This document shows positions 40,201 through 51,400 of a stretch of DNA of 64,000 nt, one piece after another. The number at the start of each line of letters is the position of its first letter. Position 1 is the first letter of the stretch. The stretch spans positions 9,245,682 through 9,309,681 of the forward strand of contig NC_134288.1 in the NCBI RefSeq assembly GCF_949628215.1, read 5' to 3'. The notes under the pieces are model-generated. The model did not search any database. It was given only the letters and a program-made list of their open reading frames with translations, and had not been told where the DNA came from. Source of the DNA: Phalacrocorax aristotelis (Eukaryota; Chordata; Aves; Suliformes; Phalacrocoracidae). Both the position numbers and the translations under genes were made by a program.

Positions 40201-43200
40201 GCTGAGCTGTGCACTAGGATCCTAGTGCTCCTGTGGCACAGCAGCAGGATCACCTGGCAGGGCTGCGGCCTCTGTGGTAAGAATCTGGGTTATGTCTCAC
40301 TGCTGCATTTTCTGTCTTGCTTTGCAGTTTAAAAGGAGGGCGCCTTCAAAGGATTTTCATAATTAAAAAAACCCAGGCTTTTAGCCCTGCTTATCATCAC
40401 CCCAGCAACTTCAGAAATGTTCATCAGACTGTGCACTACAGTCTGTGGAAGGGGGATGGGAGGCCTAGATGGGAGAAAGATGCTTCTGCCTCCTCCACCA
40501 AAGGCTGAGGCACAAGGCTTGACTACCGTGAGCATCAAGGGAAGGTACCTGATATGAAGCCATCCTTAAGATTCTGTTCAGTCTGGCTGCCATTCCTAAA
40601 CAAGATTACTCCCAGAGAACCACCTCCCTTTCTCTTGCCAGACTTGGAGGGTCTGTCCTGAATAAGCATATGGCAGCACTAACCAGCCCAGCGTGAATTG
40701 TGCATGTATTGACGAACTACCAGCCCCCTTCACGGGCACCACCTGTCACCTCAAATCCAGCATTTACTAACCTTCAGCCGCACTCGGAGGTTCCTGTCAG
40801 ACAGCAAGTGGATGCACCTCTCCATCACATCTTTGGCCAGCTGAGCATGGCTTGGCAGTAGAGTTTCTTCTTCTGTGTCAGAGTTGTTTGGCTCTGGCTT
40901 AGCAACTGGGGGAACCTCATCTGGAAGGCAAAACCATTACTGAAGCCAAGAAAATTACTTGAAAGTTCTGGGAGATCACAATACCCACCCACAACTACGC
41001 TGCAAATTCCCAAATGGGGCCTTCGGCATTTTTTAACGTAATTAGATATAGTTAAATTTACACTTCAGTTGTGTCAGTTAAGTGTCAGATTCAGTTAACG
41101 ATGTGGGACTAGGGAAGAGTTGCTTTCTTTACTGGACAATGCAGCTGGTCTGACATTTGCAATCTCTCCTCACCATAGACTTATTTCCCATTGATTTTTA
41201 TTAAAAATGAAAAGCCTGGGTATTTAAAGATGAAGTATTTAAAGGTCAGGATTGCAGCATAGCCCAGTAAAGACTAAAAGTTCCCTATATGAATGTCTGC
41301 AGGCCCTGCCAAGGCCAAGTGAGAAGGGAGTGGGGGCATCATTAGCCAGGAGAAAATGGTATAGGGATTCCCAAGGGAGGAAGATGCAGTAGGATCCCAG
41401 AAAGAGGAAACTTTGGGTCCTGAACCCAGATGGCTGGTTATGAGGTAAGGAAAAATGTAGTGTGCTTGTGTCTTAGAGCTAGACAAGCCTTGATCTGCAA
41501 ACATTTCACTGCCATCCGCATGCATAGAACAAAGCAAGAACACCCAGCAGTACCTCACATGAGCTAAGGTTAGCTCAAAGCAGACCTGAGACTACCTGGC
41601 ATGTGCTAGGCTTTCAGCCTGGTCCCAAGTACCCCATCTGGGAAAAGGAAGCCTCAGAGGTCACTGTCTTTCTCCAAGTTGAACACACTCTTCTTCAGTG
41701 ATGCACGGTACTGACCTGCCTCCTCATCCTCTGTGTCAGGAAGATTGCCCTCTGCGATCTGCTTCTGTCTGACATAGTCAAGGAAGAATCGCTCCACTTC
41801 TTGCCCTGTCACCACCTGCTGCCCCTGGGACAAAGTCCTGCTCCGCCAGTTGGCAGTCTGCCTTTGCTGTTTCTCACCGCAGGATGATCCAAACCACTGG
41901 ACTGTGAAAGAGGAACTGATATGTCACTAAGCAACCACGATTCCCTCCTACAAGTCAGCAAGGTACCAGACACCTTGAGAGATGAACATGACTCTCAAGT
42001 CTCACGGGACTGAACTACAGAATCAGGCACCTGCTGTCACATCACTGTGACCTCCCTGATGGTATGAGAACACTAAACCCCCTGAAATAAAAAGCGATAT
42101 ACTCCACATGCTTCTACAGAACACTTACAGGAGTAGCAAATCCATCCTTTCTCAACCACTACAGGCCACCTTCCTGCAAGCCTGCAGGCTAGACCAACAG
42201 AAACCGGTTGTGGAGAGAGGAAGCTATTGGCGATATTTGCTTGAGAGCTGGCCCACCAAGCAAAGCAGGGTTGCCATCGTGCTGCAGCACCTCAACTACT
42301 TGAAATCTCCCATGGCAAGTTGAAAGGTTAAAGACAAGTACCCTTAGTTACAGTAAGACTGAGTTACACAAAGTAAACATCATTTAGATACCTAAAGCTG
42401 CCATTACTGAGTGAAGGACCCTGAGGAAAGTGGAAGCTTGGTTATTGTAAGTCTGATCTAGTGTAGACAAGACATCTTGGATAACATCTTCTACAAGTGG
42501 CAGCAAGCTGGCATCTGAATGCCTCAGCATAGTGTCCAGGACCTGGGAAGCATGTGGCTGATGTGCCAGCTGGCGCAAATTCAGGGAAATCCCATTCACC
42601 AGATAGTCAGAATTCTCATTAATCAAAGTCTGCACGGAGTCATAACCACAGGCCTCGCATATGTCTACCAGCGTCCCCAGTGCCGTCTCACTGATCAGCA
42701 GAGTCTTGTCACCAGCCTTCTCCAACACAGGGTAGAGAGCTGACAGCAGAAGCAACCGGAACTCCTTCCCGAGGACAGCAGCGAAGCAGCCGACACCTTC
42801 CAGCTGGACGCAGATCTGCCAGATGTTGCTGTTCATGGTGTGGGTCGTTACATGCGGCTCTGGGGATGGAAGAACGCTGCTGCACGCACCTCCTGGATGG
42901 GCAGTAAGTCCTGAATGTTGCACAGAGTGCTCACCACTGATTTCTTCTGTATCAATGCTAGTGATCAAATACCAGTTTGCCTGGTCTGTGTACTCATCAA
43001 GAATGGACATTATGGACCCTTTGAGATCATCCATGTTCAGTGAAATCTCCCTTTCCTGAAGGACATCCACCCCCATTCCAGCAGCTCCTGCAATCAGCTC
43101 ATTGAGGACCATCGCTGCCTGCTTTCGGTACATGCCAGATTCACCGTACAGCCCCATGAAACGATCCACAAGCAAATAGAGGTTTCCGTAGTAGCCAAGA

Positions 43201-44687
43201 ACACGACAAACTTGCTGAAGGAGCTGGAAAACTTTCTCCTCTGTGAAGAAGCGGAAATATTTCTTCTGACATCTGCCTTTCTGCACACCATGCTGCAAGG
43301 AGCCTGAAGGTCCGCACGTGCTCTCACAGCCCCAGCGTCTGTCTTCCACTATCTTCACATCTGTCACATCCATCTCCAGAACTTGCATCAGTGCTTTGGA
43401 CAGGCGGTGGAGGTGGGATACAGAGTTGAGGACAATGTTAATTTTGGGGCCCAGCAGCTTCAGATAGCCGAGCAACAAGCTCAAGGTGGAAACCTTGCCC
43501 GTGTCATCCTGAGAGTTCATCAGGCGAGGAAGAGCTGTGGCAAGGGAATGGAGGTTCTCGGAGAGGACATCAGCAAGAGCCCTGTTCTGTGCTACGATCC
43601 TCTGCTCTGCAATGCCTTGCAGAACCTCGTTACACCTCCTTTGGACTTCGCCATTTTCATCATTCACCAACCCAACCAAGGCCTTTAAAAGATGACTGAA
43701 TGAGTCCGCCAGCGACTGACTGCAGTTCCTCAGTAAGTGGTGGACTAGCTCCACCAGCTCCAGTCTCACTTTCCAGTGGGGGTGAACTGAAGAAAATTCA
43801 ACCATTTTATGCAGAAGGAGAGCGAGCTTTTCAGCAGTACTTTTACTCCAGTCAGGTCCTCTATGGACCATTAGTTCTGATATTCTGCTTTGTTTCACTG
43901 GCAGCTTTTCTTTATTCTTTGGTATTCTGGCTAGCTGTTCATCAGCCATTACCAAGCCAACAAGCAGATAAAAGAGTCTGATGGCAGAAACGGTGGTTTT
44001 GTGACCTTGTTTGATGTCTCCAGTAATAACCCGAGACAGTGTAATGGAAATCCCAGGCAGAAAAGAAGCAAACAAATCCCCACATTGCTGTGCCTCATCT
44101 TCATCTAGGTGTCGATGCTCCTGGCAGTCACACTGCAAAACTAGAACCTGCAAGCACTTCAAAGCAGAGATCTTAATTTGCTTTGCTTTTTCTTGCTCTG
44201 CTAAGCCCAGAAGCAAAGATACAGCAAATCCTAAGAGAGGAAGGGTGGAAGGTTGATACAAAGACAAGATAACATCCCCATAAGCTGAATGCATCAGGGT
44301 GTGGAGTGCCTGGATTACAGCCAGCTTTAACTCCTCTGACACTGCGGCTGGTTTGCTTGAGCCAGAAGGGGGAGAGAGGCACGTACAGAGCTCAGAGAAA
44401 AGCTCCTGCAGCAGCTCCTGCTTCTTCACGCACGTTGTTGCGAGGACGGAAGAAATGCACTGCACCACGCTCTGCACCAGGCGCTCCCGCTTCGGCCCCG
44501 GCACCTTCAGGGCGAAGCGCAGGGGGAAGAGGACGTACTCCTGCAGCTCCTGCAGGGCCGAGGTGCTGACCGCCGCCAGGTGCGCCTGCAGCCGCGCCAC
44601 GTTCTCCACCGTCTGCGCTCTGGTCAGCTGCACGCAGGCGGGGCGCAGGGCCCCGAACGCCTCCTGAGGGGTGTCGAAGACGGCCAT
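31014..44687 (-). CDS. TTI1: TTI1, TELO2-interacting protein 1 (7 coding exons)
   Basis: HEAT-repeat scaffold of the TTT complex (TELO2-TTI1-TTI2), which with HSP90 and R2TP stabilises newly made PI3K-like kinases (mTOR, ATM, ATR, DNA-PKcs, SMG1). Coding exons on the minus strand are 44,687-42,392, 41,901-41,716, 40,920-40,772, 39,925-39,785, 38,362-38,158, 37,426-37,339 and 31,248-31,014. Lengths sum to 3,300 nt with matching phases, giving 1,099 aa (human 1,089). The first exon holds about 70% of the protein, as in human. Recognisable blocks include [49 protein letters not shown] and [20 protein letters not shown]. The start ATG at 44,687 has a strong Kozak context (A at -3, G at +4). The frame stays open upstream into the promoter by chance and is not coding. 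The gene shares a divergent promoter with RPRD1B. Confidence 0.97.
31249..37338 (-). other. TTI1 intron 6 (6.1 kb)
   Basis: The largest TTI1 intron. No nested gene could be supported. It holds an 18-base T run at 34,823-34,840, a C-rich run near 34,445-34,470 and AT-rich patches (for example 36,130-36,300). The 115-codon plus-strand frame at 32,907-33,254, whose stop overlaps an AATAAA, is treated as chance. Confidence 0.85.
34823..34840. repeat. T18 homopolymer in TTI1 intron 6
   Basis: Eighteen consecutive T on the plus strand (A on the TTI1 sense strand). I could not recognise any retrocopied sequence ending in this A-run, so it is called a homopolymer only. Confidence 0.9.
37339..37426 (-). 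CDS. TTI1: TTI1 coding exon 6
   Basis: 88 nt, acceptor TTTCTGCAG and donor AG|GTAATG. Encodes [20 protein letters not shown] and onward to LQEAAQ, close to human [15 protein letters not shown]. Enters in phase 1 and leaves in phase 2. Confidence 0.95.
38158..38362 (-). CDS. TTI1: TTI1 coding exon 5
   Basis: 205 nt, acceptor CTATTAG and donor G|GTGAGT. Encodes [17 protein letters not shown] through SLCEKLDMG, including the highly conserved [20 protein letters not shown] helix pair. Confidence 0.95.
39785..39925 (-). CDS. TTI1: TTI1 coding exon 4
   Basis: 141 nt (47 codons, phase 0 at both ends), acceptor CCTGCCCAG and donor AAG|GTACAG. Encodes [20 protein letters not shown] through [11 protein letters not shown], matching the human [21 protein letters not shown] block. 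Confidence 0.95.
40772..40920 (-). CDS. TTI1: TTI1 coding exon 3
   Basis: 149 nt, acceptor TGCCTTCCAG and donor AAG|GTTAGT. Encodes an acidic, poorly conserved linker, then the conserved [20 protein letters not shown] helix. Confidence 0.94.
41716..41901 (-). CDS. TTI1: TTI1 coding exon 2
   Basis: 186 nt, acceptor CTCTTTCACAG and donor CAG|GTCAGT (perfect consensus). Encodes [12 protein letters not shown], a Gln-rich linker, then [13 protein letters not shown] and an acidic end (PDTEDEE), matching the human disordered linker with its E-x-F-L-L-x-Y helix. Confidence 0.94.
42392..44687 (-). CDS. TTI1: TTI1 coding exon 1 (large exon, about 765 codons)
   Basis: A single open stretch from the ATG at 44,687 to the donor TTTAG|GTATCT at 42,391. 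It encodes most of the HEAT solenoid. Residues 1-30 read [20 protein letters not shown] and onward, matching the human N-terminus. The segment after [13 protein letters not shown] is a variable loop. Confidence 0.97.
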
Positions 44688-45261
44688 GCTCGGGCGGCTG
44701 CAGCCGAGGGGCCGCGGGGGGCTGTGACAGCGCCGGGCTCGGAGCGGCCGCTGACCTGCACCCCGGGGCGTCCTCACGGGCTCCCACTGGGGCCGGGGCC
44801 GCGCCCGCCGTGCTCGGGGCCGGTCCCGGGGCGGCCCCTGAGGGCCGGCGCGCCTACCTGCCTCCCTTAGCTGGGGGGGCCGCGTGCCGGAAGTGACGTT
44901 AGGATAACCGGGACTGGCAGCGCGACAAAGAGAACCCACCGGAACGCAGCAGTGCAGCGGCGTAGCAAAAGTCCCGGGCGCGCGCAGTGCGCATGCGTCT
45001 CTCGCTGCGCTTTGGCGGGCTCCGGCGATGCGACTGCGCATGCGCCGTGCTTCGCTGCCGTGCGCAGTGTGTGCTGGGGGCAGCCGTTCTGCCGTGTCTC
45101 CCTCCGGCGATCCGTACGATGCTGCCCTTCGACCCGCCGCGGCGGGGTGAGAGGTCGGGCGGCCATCTTGTGGCGGCGGCGGTGGCGGCTTGTTGTCGGT
45201 GAGGCTGCGCCGCGCCCTCCTCCGGTGGCGGAGCAGGCCCGGCGCGGGCCGCCCCGCCGCC
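44688..45261. promoter_or_regulatory. Divergent CpG-island promoter of TTI1 and RPRD1B
   Basis: The 574 bp between the two start codons are CpG-dense, and the island extends into both first exons. Visible motifs are CCGGAAGTGACGT (ETS plus CRE half-site) at 44,887-44,899, two NRF1 palindromes TGCGCATGCG at 44,988-44,997 and 45,035-45,044, TTTGGCGGG (E2F-like) at 45,011-45,019, and GCCATCTTG (YY1) at 45,162-45,170. No TATA box is seen. This motif set is typical of housekeeping bidirectional promoters. A short 5'-UTR intron of TTI1 (donor near 44,857, acceptor near 44,756) is possible but weak. Confidence 0.85.
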
Positions 45262-45412
45262 ATGTCCTCTTTCTCGGAGTCGGCGCTGGAGAAGAAGCTG
45301 TCGGAGCTGAGCAACTCCCAGCAGAGCGTGCAGACGCTCTCGCTGTGGCTCATCCACCACCGCAAGCACGCAGGGCCTATCGTCTCTGTCTGGCACCGGG
45401 AGCTCCGCAAAG
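45262..45412 (+). CDS. RPRD1B: RPRD1B coding exon 1
   Basis: ATG in a GCCGCC Kozak context; encodes [20 protein letters not shown] through WHRELRK (50 codons plus one base), identical to the remembered human start. Donor AAAG|GTGCGG. The first helices of the CID. Confidence 0.97.
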
Positions 45413-48400
45413 GTGCGGGGCGGGGAGGGGCGGGGGGGGAATCCCGGCGGCATCCAAGCACGGCCGTCGGCTCTGCCCGGCTGCAGCTGCCCCTTCCCCG
45501 GCGGGGAGTGGGGGGCCGCCCGCCAGTGGGGCCGGTCTTTCCTTATGGCGGCCTCCGAACTCCTTGGGTCGGCTCGGTGAAAACTTTGTAACGCCTTAGA
45601 GGCTGGGAGTTAGAGGTTAACGGGAGCGTCGGGCGCCTGGGCGCCGTCCTCCTGCCGTTGTGATTATTTATTGAAATTTGTAGGGAATGTCGCGCACCAG
45701 TGCGCGGGGGGTGCGTGTTGTGGTGTCCCAAGCAACAGTGGTGTTTCGGAAGGCAGAGGATAGAAACCTTAGTTAAAATAGTGAAGCATGAGCTGAGAGG
45801 CGGGAGGATGCTCAGCCAGGCTGCTCTGCTGGGCCAGGCAGCTTGGCTGTAAAACACATGTGCTGAGCGTTTTCCCCCGGGTGTGCTCGAGTTAAGTGAA
45901 GCGCTTTATTGGCTGTTTAGCTTTTATATTTTGCTTTTAAATATTGGTCTTGGATTCACACTGCTTTTCTGTTATAGAAGCACACTAAGGAATTAAGAGA
46001 TAAACAAAGTAAAAGTGGTTGTAGAGATCTAAAAAGGTATTTGGTAATATCATCCAGAAATATTTTGTGCTTTTTTTTCCCTTGCAGATTAACTTAAGTT
46101 AATTTCTGGTAGCTTCTCAATTTGCTTCATAATGAAGCCAGGGAGACTGCCAGTGTCAGTGTTGATGCCCTGTCCTCAGGGGCAGTGGTGAAACCAGCCA
46201 GTGTCACCTTTCCCATCCTGGGCAGCCAGCAGTGTTAGCCCCTTGGAGCCGATGATGCTGATGAAGTCCCAGCTGGAGTCTTTCATGTGATTGTTAGTTG
46301 TTGCCATTTATGTTAAACAAAGTATGGATTTTTGAAAGATCTGAGTTTGGCCTGATGTGGAAATAAGCGCTTTTGTTTTCAGTCTTGTGCGTGTGTATTT
46401 GCAGCCAGGGCACTCTGGAGAACACCGTCTCCCACTGATTCTAGCCACAGTAAAATAGAAACTATTGGTGTCAAGATAGGAAAAGTTACGTGTACAGAAG
46501 AAATTTAATGTTCCTTTGGCACGGCATTGTTCAGAAAAATATTTGAGTCTCCACGATAGGTTTCTCCTGCAATTTCATTGTGTTCTGAACCAAGTCGTTC
46601 TGTACCAAGTTTTTTTCCTGAAGTTAATTAATGAAAAATAAGTCTGTTATTACATTACCTTGCTGGTAGGTTAGAATAGCTTGTTTTAATCATGTGTTTA
46701 CAGTTTATTTCTTATGCAGCTTTCTTCAGAGTTGATGTGTCACTGTGCACAAAAAGTGTTAAGCTCATGTTTCTTTTATAAAATAGGTAGAAAAAAGACG
46801 AGCAGAGGTAAGGAGATCAAGAACTACTAGACTTGAAGGCATCTGATTTGCCTTGGAAAATGTGTTGAACTTTGAAAAATGTGTTAACGATTCCAAGTGA
46901 AAGAAGTGAGAAATAAAATGCAAACTCTCTCTTTTTTCTCTTCTTTGTTTTTTTTTCCCCTTTTCCCAGCAAAATCGAGTAGGAAACTTACTTTCCTATA
47001 TTTAGCAAATGATGTCATCCAGAACAGTAAGAGGAAAGGTCCTGAATTTACTAGGGAATTTGAATCTGTTCTTGTGGATGCTTTTTCTCATGTTGCCAGG
47101 TATGTTTAAAGGTTCCTTCCAACCCAAACCATTCTATGATTCTACGTGGCTGTGTTACATATTTCTTCAACTTTGCTTTCTACAGAGATTTGCGTTATTG
47201 TTATACAAAGTTGAATTCAATTGGCTTTTGTTGGTTTTTGTTTCTCGGGGATGGTTGTATCCTCTCTCTAGTAGAGATTGGATTCTGACTACTTTGTGGC
47301 TGGGAATTGTTTAGTGTTAGTATTTCTCTTTGGGGTGACTTGTTTGTATGTGAATCAGCCCCTTACAGCTTTACACATTTCTTCTCTGCATGCAGGTCCT
47401 ATGTACTTTAATTATTACCAAAATATCTTGCGGATCTGTTCATGGGTAATGAAATTGAATAGTTGCATGTGTTTATTAAAGCCACATAATGAATGGCTCT
47501 TCCCCATTGTCAGAAGACTTTAAAAGAGCTGATATTTTGGGTCTCTGGATTCTTGTCAGCCTTCTGGTTTGAGCGCGGTTTCTTTTTGCATTCCTTGTTT
47601 TAACAGTTATCTGGTCATTAGTCTCCTTGTTGGGAGAAGAAAGAATTTTATACATAAAAGGGAAGAAGTGATGCAGCTACCATCCTATCAAAAACAGACT
47701 ATCGTTTAGTTAAGATTTTCTCTAAGTAGCATAATAATTCCTATTACCTCAACTAAACAACTTTAATGTTCTGGATGGCTGTCTAACTTTCAGTGTGCTA
47801 CATTTAAGTGCCTAATGATCCAAACAACCTGCTTTTTAATTGGGATGTTATTGACTGAAACAACTGTTTAAAAGTTAATACTCGTGAGTTGTAAACATGT
47901 CAGCTTGGGGGTATTTTATAACTTTTCTTGCAGATTCTGAACGATAGCAAGTCTCTTCCTTCAAAACTTCTCCTGCTTGTACTTTGGGGTGGGAATGTGG
48001 GGCACTTTCAGGCAACCTTTGGTCCCAATAAAGGGAAAATTGGCCACAGATGTGCTTTGCAGTTTGTCTCAGACAATATGAGAGAGAGTCTCTCCAAATG
48101 TGCAGATATTACAGTGGATGCAGCTACTAGTTTGGAAGATGCTCTCTGAAAAATAAGGAATGTTTTTCAGCTGAACCATAATTATTTTCTAATCTTTGAA
48201 CAGAGAAGCAGATGAGGGCTGCAAAAAGCCCTTGGAACGATTGCTTAACATCTGGCAAGAAAGGAGTGTGTATGGCAGTGAGTTCATACAGCAACTGAAG
48301 CTTTCTATGGAAGACTCCAATAGCCCCCAAACTAAAGGTAAACACATGTTGCTTTTATTGTGTGCTTTACTTTGTTTTTTAAAATGGTACATGCTTCACT

Positions 48401-51400
48401 GAGTACTGTGAGGAGTTGAGCTCTGGGCTCCTGTAGCTGAGTTGTTGCCAGAGCTGGTCATGGAAATTCTTCGGGGTTGTCTTGAGAGAAGTCTGATTTT
48501 TGTTGAACTCGCAGTTCCAGTTTGGAAGTGTGTGGCATTGTGACTTGTGGCTAGCAGCAAGTTAAACTTAAGGTAATTCTGCTTCTGCTCATGCAGACAG
48601 GATACTCCAGGGCTGCATTTTGCTGTGAAGGTGAATAAGTAGGGTGCAGGGAACTGTTGCATCCAACTTGCGAGTTAAAATTGTCCCACTCTATCTCTGA
48701 GAGTTGTTAGCTGGATTATGATAATGGTTAATTCAGTATTGTTAGTGCTTTTGTTCTCATTTGTTGGTTTTTTTTTTTTTAATGTAGTTACTGTATTTTA
48801 TTATGACTTTTAATAATTGAAAGCTGGAATATATGCCCCGAAGATTGTCTGGTCTCTTTTTTCTTATACTAGCTAATGTCATTTGGGGAAAACAATAACT
48901 TTGCATCATTTAATATTGTTAGAACATCATGGTTATAACCTTATTATTGCATGAGAGGGATGTGAGAAACTGAGTATAAGCTTCTTGAATTTACTGTGCT
49001 TTTTATACTGCTTTGGCAGATACTGCCTCTTGTTCTATAACTTCTGAAAATATTTAACTGGTTGTACTGTAATGAAACAGGAGCAGTAGGATGCCTAACC
49101 TACGGAAGGTGAGGGTCATTAAAAATCAGGTCAGGGGAGTATTTGTCTGCTTCGCAGCTAAAGGAAGTGTCAGTGTCTTCAAATTAGCTGAAATCGCATT
49201 GCTGCTTTGACCAAATTTTTCTCTGTCCCTGCAGAGGTGCAATACTTTGTGAGAGAGTTGGCTTAGTCATTAGTGAAATGCTCTTATGTCATTCTTAGGT
49301 GGTGAAAACAAGCAAGATATGTCTACTGGAGTTGTTAATTAATACTAACACATGAGCATTAGGATGAGGCAGGCATGTGAAGACATACATCTATGGCTGT
49401 AGTTTTGTGTTTTAAGATGATGCTTCAGGTGAAATTACTGGCGGAGTGCTTTAGCAGCTCACAACAGAGGCCCTCCAACTCACTGTAATTGAAGTACAAC
49501 ATTCAGAAAGTATTGCCATCTTTTTTCCTCCCCAAATGCTGGGAGACCGACTCACCTGACCAAAGAAGTTCTCTTCTGTATCAGGACAGAGGGAATCTCT
49601 GCTCTGAGTGCTGGGAGAGGGGGAGGGTGGAAGGTGTACAGTCTCTACATGAAATAGCTCAAGTCAGGGTTTTTCTGTTGGTTGGGTGCAATGCACAAGA
49701 CACCTCTCTGTTGTGAAAGGACAGAATTTACGTGCCTGAATTCCTGGAGAACTGATTAACCGAGGGCGTGAAACTGTTAAATCTAAGGTACCTAGGTAAG
49801 TGTTTTACCAGTGCTTAATTTTTAATCTAAACAAAATGATACTCTATGTCCAAGAAACACAGCTGTGATTTTCTGGTGAATTGGCAACCAGCTTTTGCTC
49901 AGTGTCATCCTCCCTTTGGCTGGTGGCATCAATCAGCCCTGCTACTGTTTCCTTCTCAAGTTAAAAATGTTTATACAAAATGAAACCCTTCCTAAGTGTA
50001 ACAGACCTTTGTCTGTGGGAAACAGAATGAAGAAATACAAATGTTTTAAGAACTGCTGTGTGTGCATATTCACTTGGCGAGAAACTTAGTTTTTGTCTGG
50101 ATAATTGGAGATACTAATGTAGCATCTTTTATTTGAGAGTACAGTTCAGGTCTTTTCACGAGTGTGAATATTGCTGCCGCCTTGTCAGTTCATTGTAAAA
50201 AAGAAATGGATTTTCAAACTAAAAGGAGAAAGAAATTTTAAAAACTCATCAGAGTTCTGAGTTTTTCTCCTTTTGACTGGCTTGTTTTCAAATTAACTTC
50301 TTAATGCTAAGAGCTAGTTTCACATGAGATTTGTATGGATTTTGAAGATAAATTGATGCTTGTCCAGTTTCTGGTGGACGACTACCTATGTTGCAGAAGG
50401 CTTTGTTGTAGTTATCCTATTCTGTTTTCAAACAGTTGAACAGGGAGATGGACAATAATGTATTGTGTTTTACAGACATGAAAACCACAGTACGCTGCTC
50501 TTCCAAAACCATTCTGACTTCCTGGTTTTGTGTGTACCCAAGGTAGACACAGCTGGGAAATAAGTAGTGTTAGTATACTTAGATTAGTATGAGGTGGTGC
50601 CATCAAAACAAAATTTTGAAGCTCCGTAAGGGTATCTGATGCTGCAATAATGAGTATTCTTTTCTTCAGCCCAATGTATGGCAACAAGTCTATGCAGGTA
50701 GCTTGCTGTGGCTTTTTCATATTGCAGTGTCTTAAATTCCTGGGCTGATAGGTGCTGCTTTCTGAACAGGATGGCTCTGCCTGGGTTGCAGCGCACTAGT
50801 TACACCTAGAGTTGGGAAACTTGCCGGAATAAAGCAGAGTCCTTTATCAGTAAGGGAAGACATTTTTAAGGCTTATTGATGCGTGTTTCAATGGTGCAGC
50901 TGATTTCTTGTTTCATTACTAGCAAGGTCTTAGGTAAATATATAGCAATTCAGTTGGCAGCATGTGCTAAAGTTCCTGCCATGGAACAGGATTGATTGCA
51001 CAAATAACGAAGCTTCCCTTTCAGAGGGGTGGAGGGGAAGGAGTACCAGCCCTTTCTAAGCACTATATTTGCTGGTTTTGACTTCCTCAGTGGCGCACCT
51101 TTCTACTATATTTTAGTCCTTCAGGTTCCTTAAACGAAATATGCATATACATGGAAATGAGCTTTTGAATATTAATATCTTACATTGTTTTAACTCTAAA
51201 TGTATTAATTCAGCTTGCATTTGCTTTCTTATTAATCTCATTACAATGTTTCTTTTTACAAGCAGTAGGGAAGAGAAGAACCACCTATTTATCTTAAAGC
51301 CTGGAAAAACTAGGTCTGTAGAGGTTTGATGTAATATAACCTGTATAGCCGACATGTTTTCTTTTCATTGTCTTTGTAATAAGCAGTTGAAGGAAGTCCT

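Noticed and set aside
44688-45461. In-frame open extension of TTI1 upstream of its ATG (258 codons)
   Set aside because: It runs through the CpG-island promoter and antisense over RPRD1B exon 1. The extension has no likeness to TTI1 and is Arg/Pro-rich, as expected of stop-poor GC-rich DNA. The ATG at 44,687 matches the known N-terminus.
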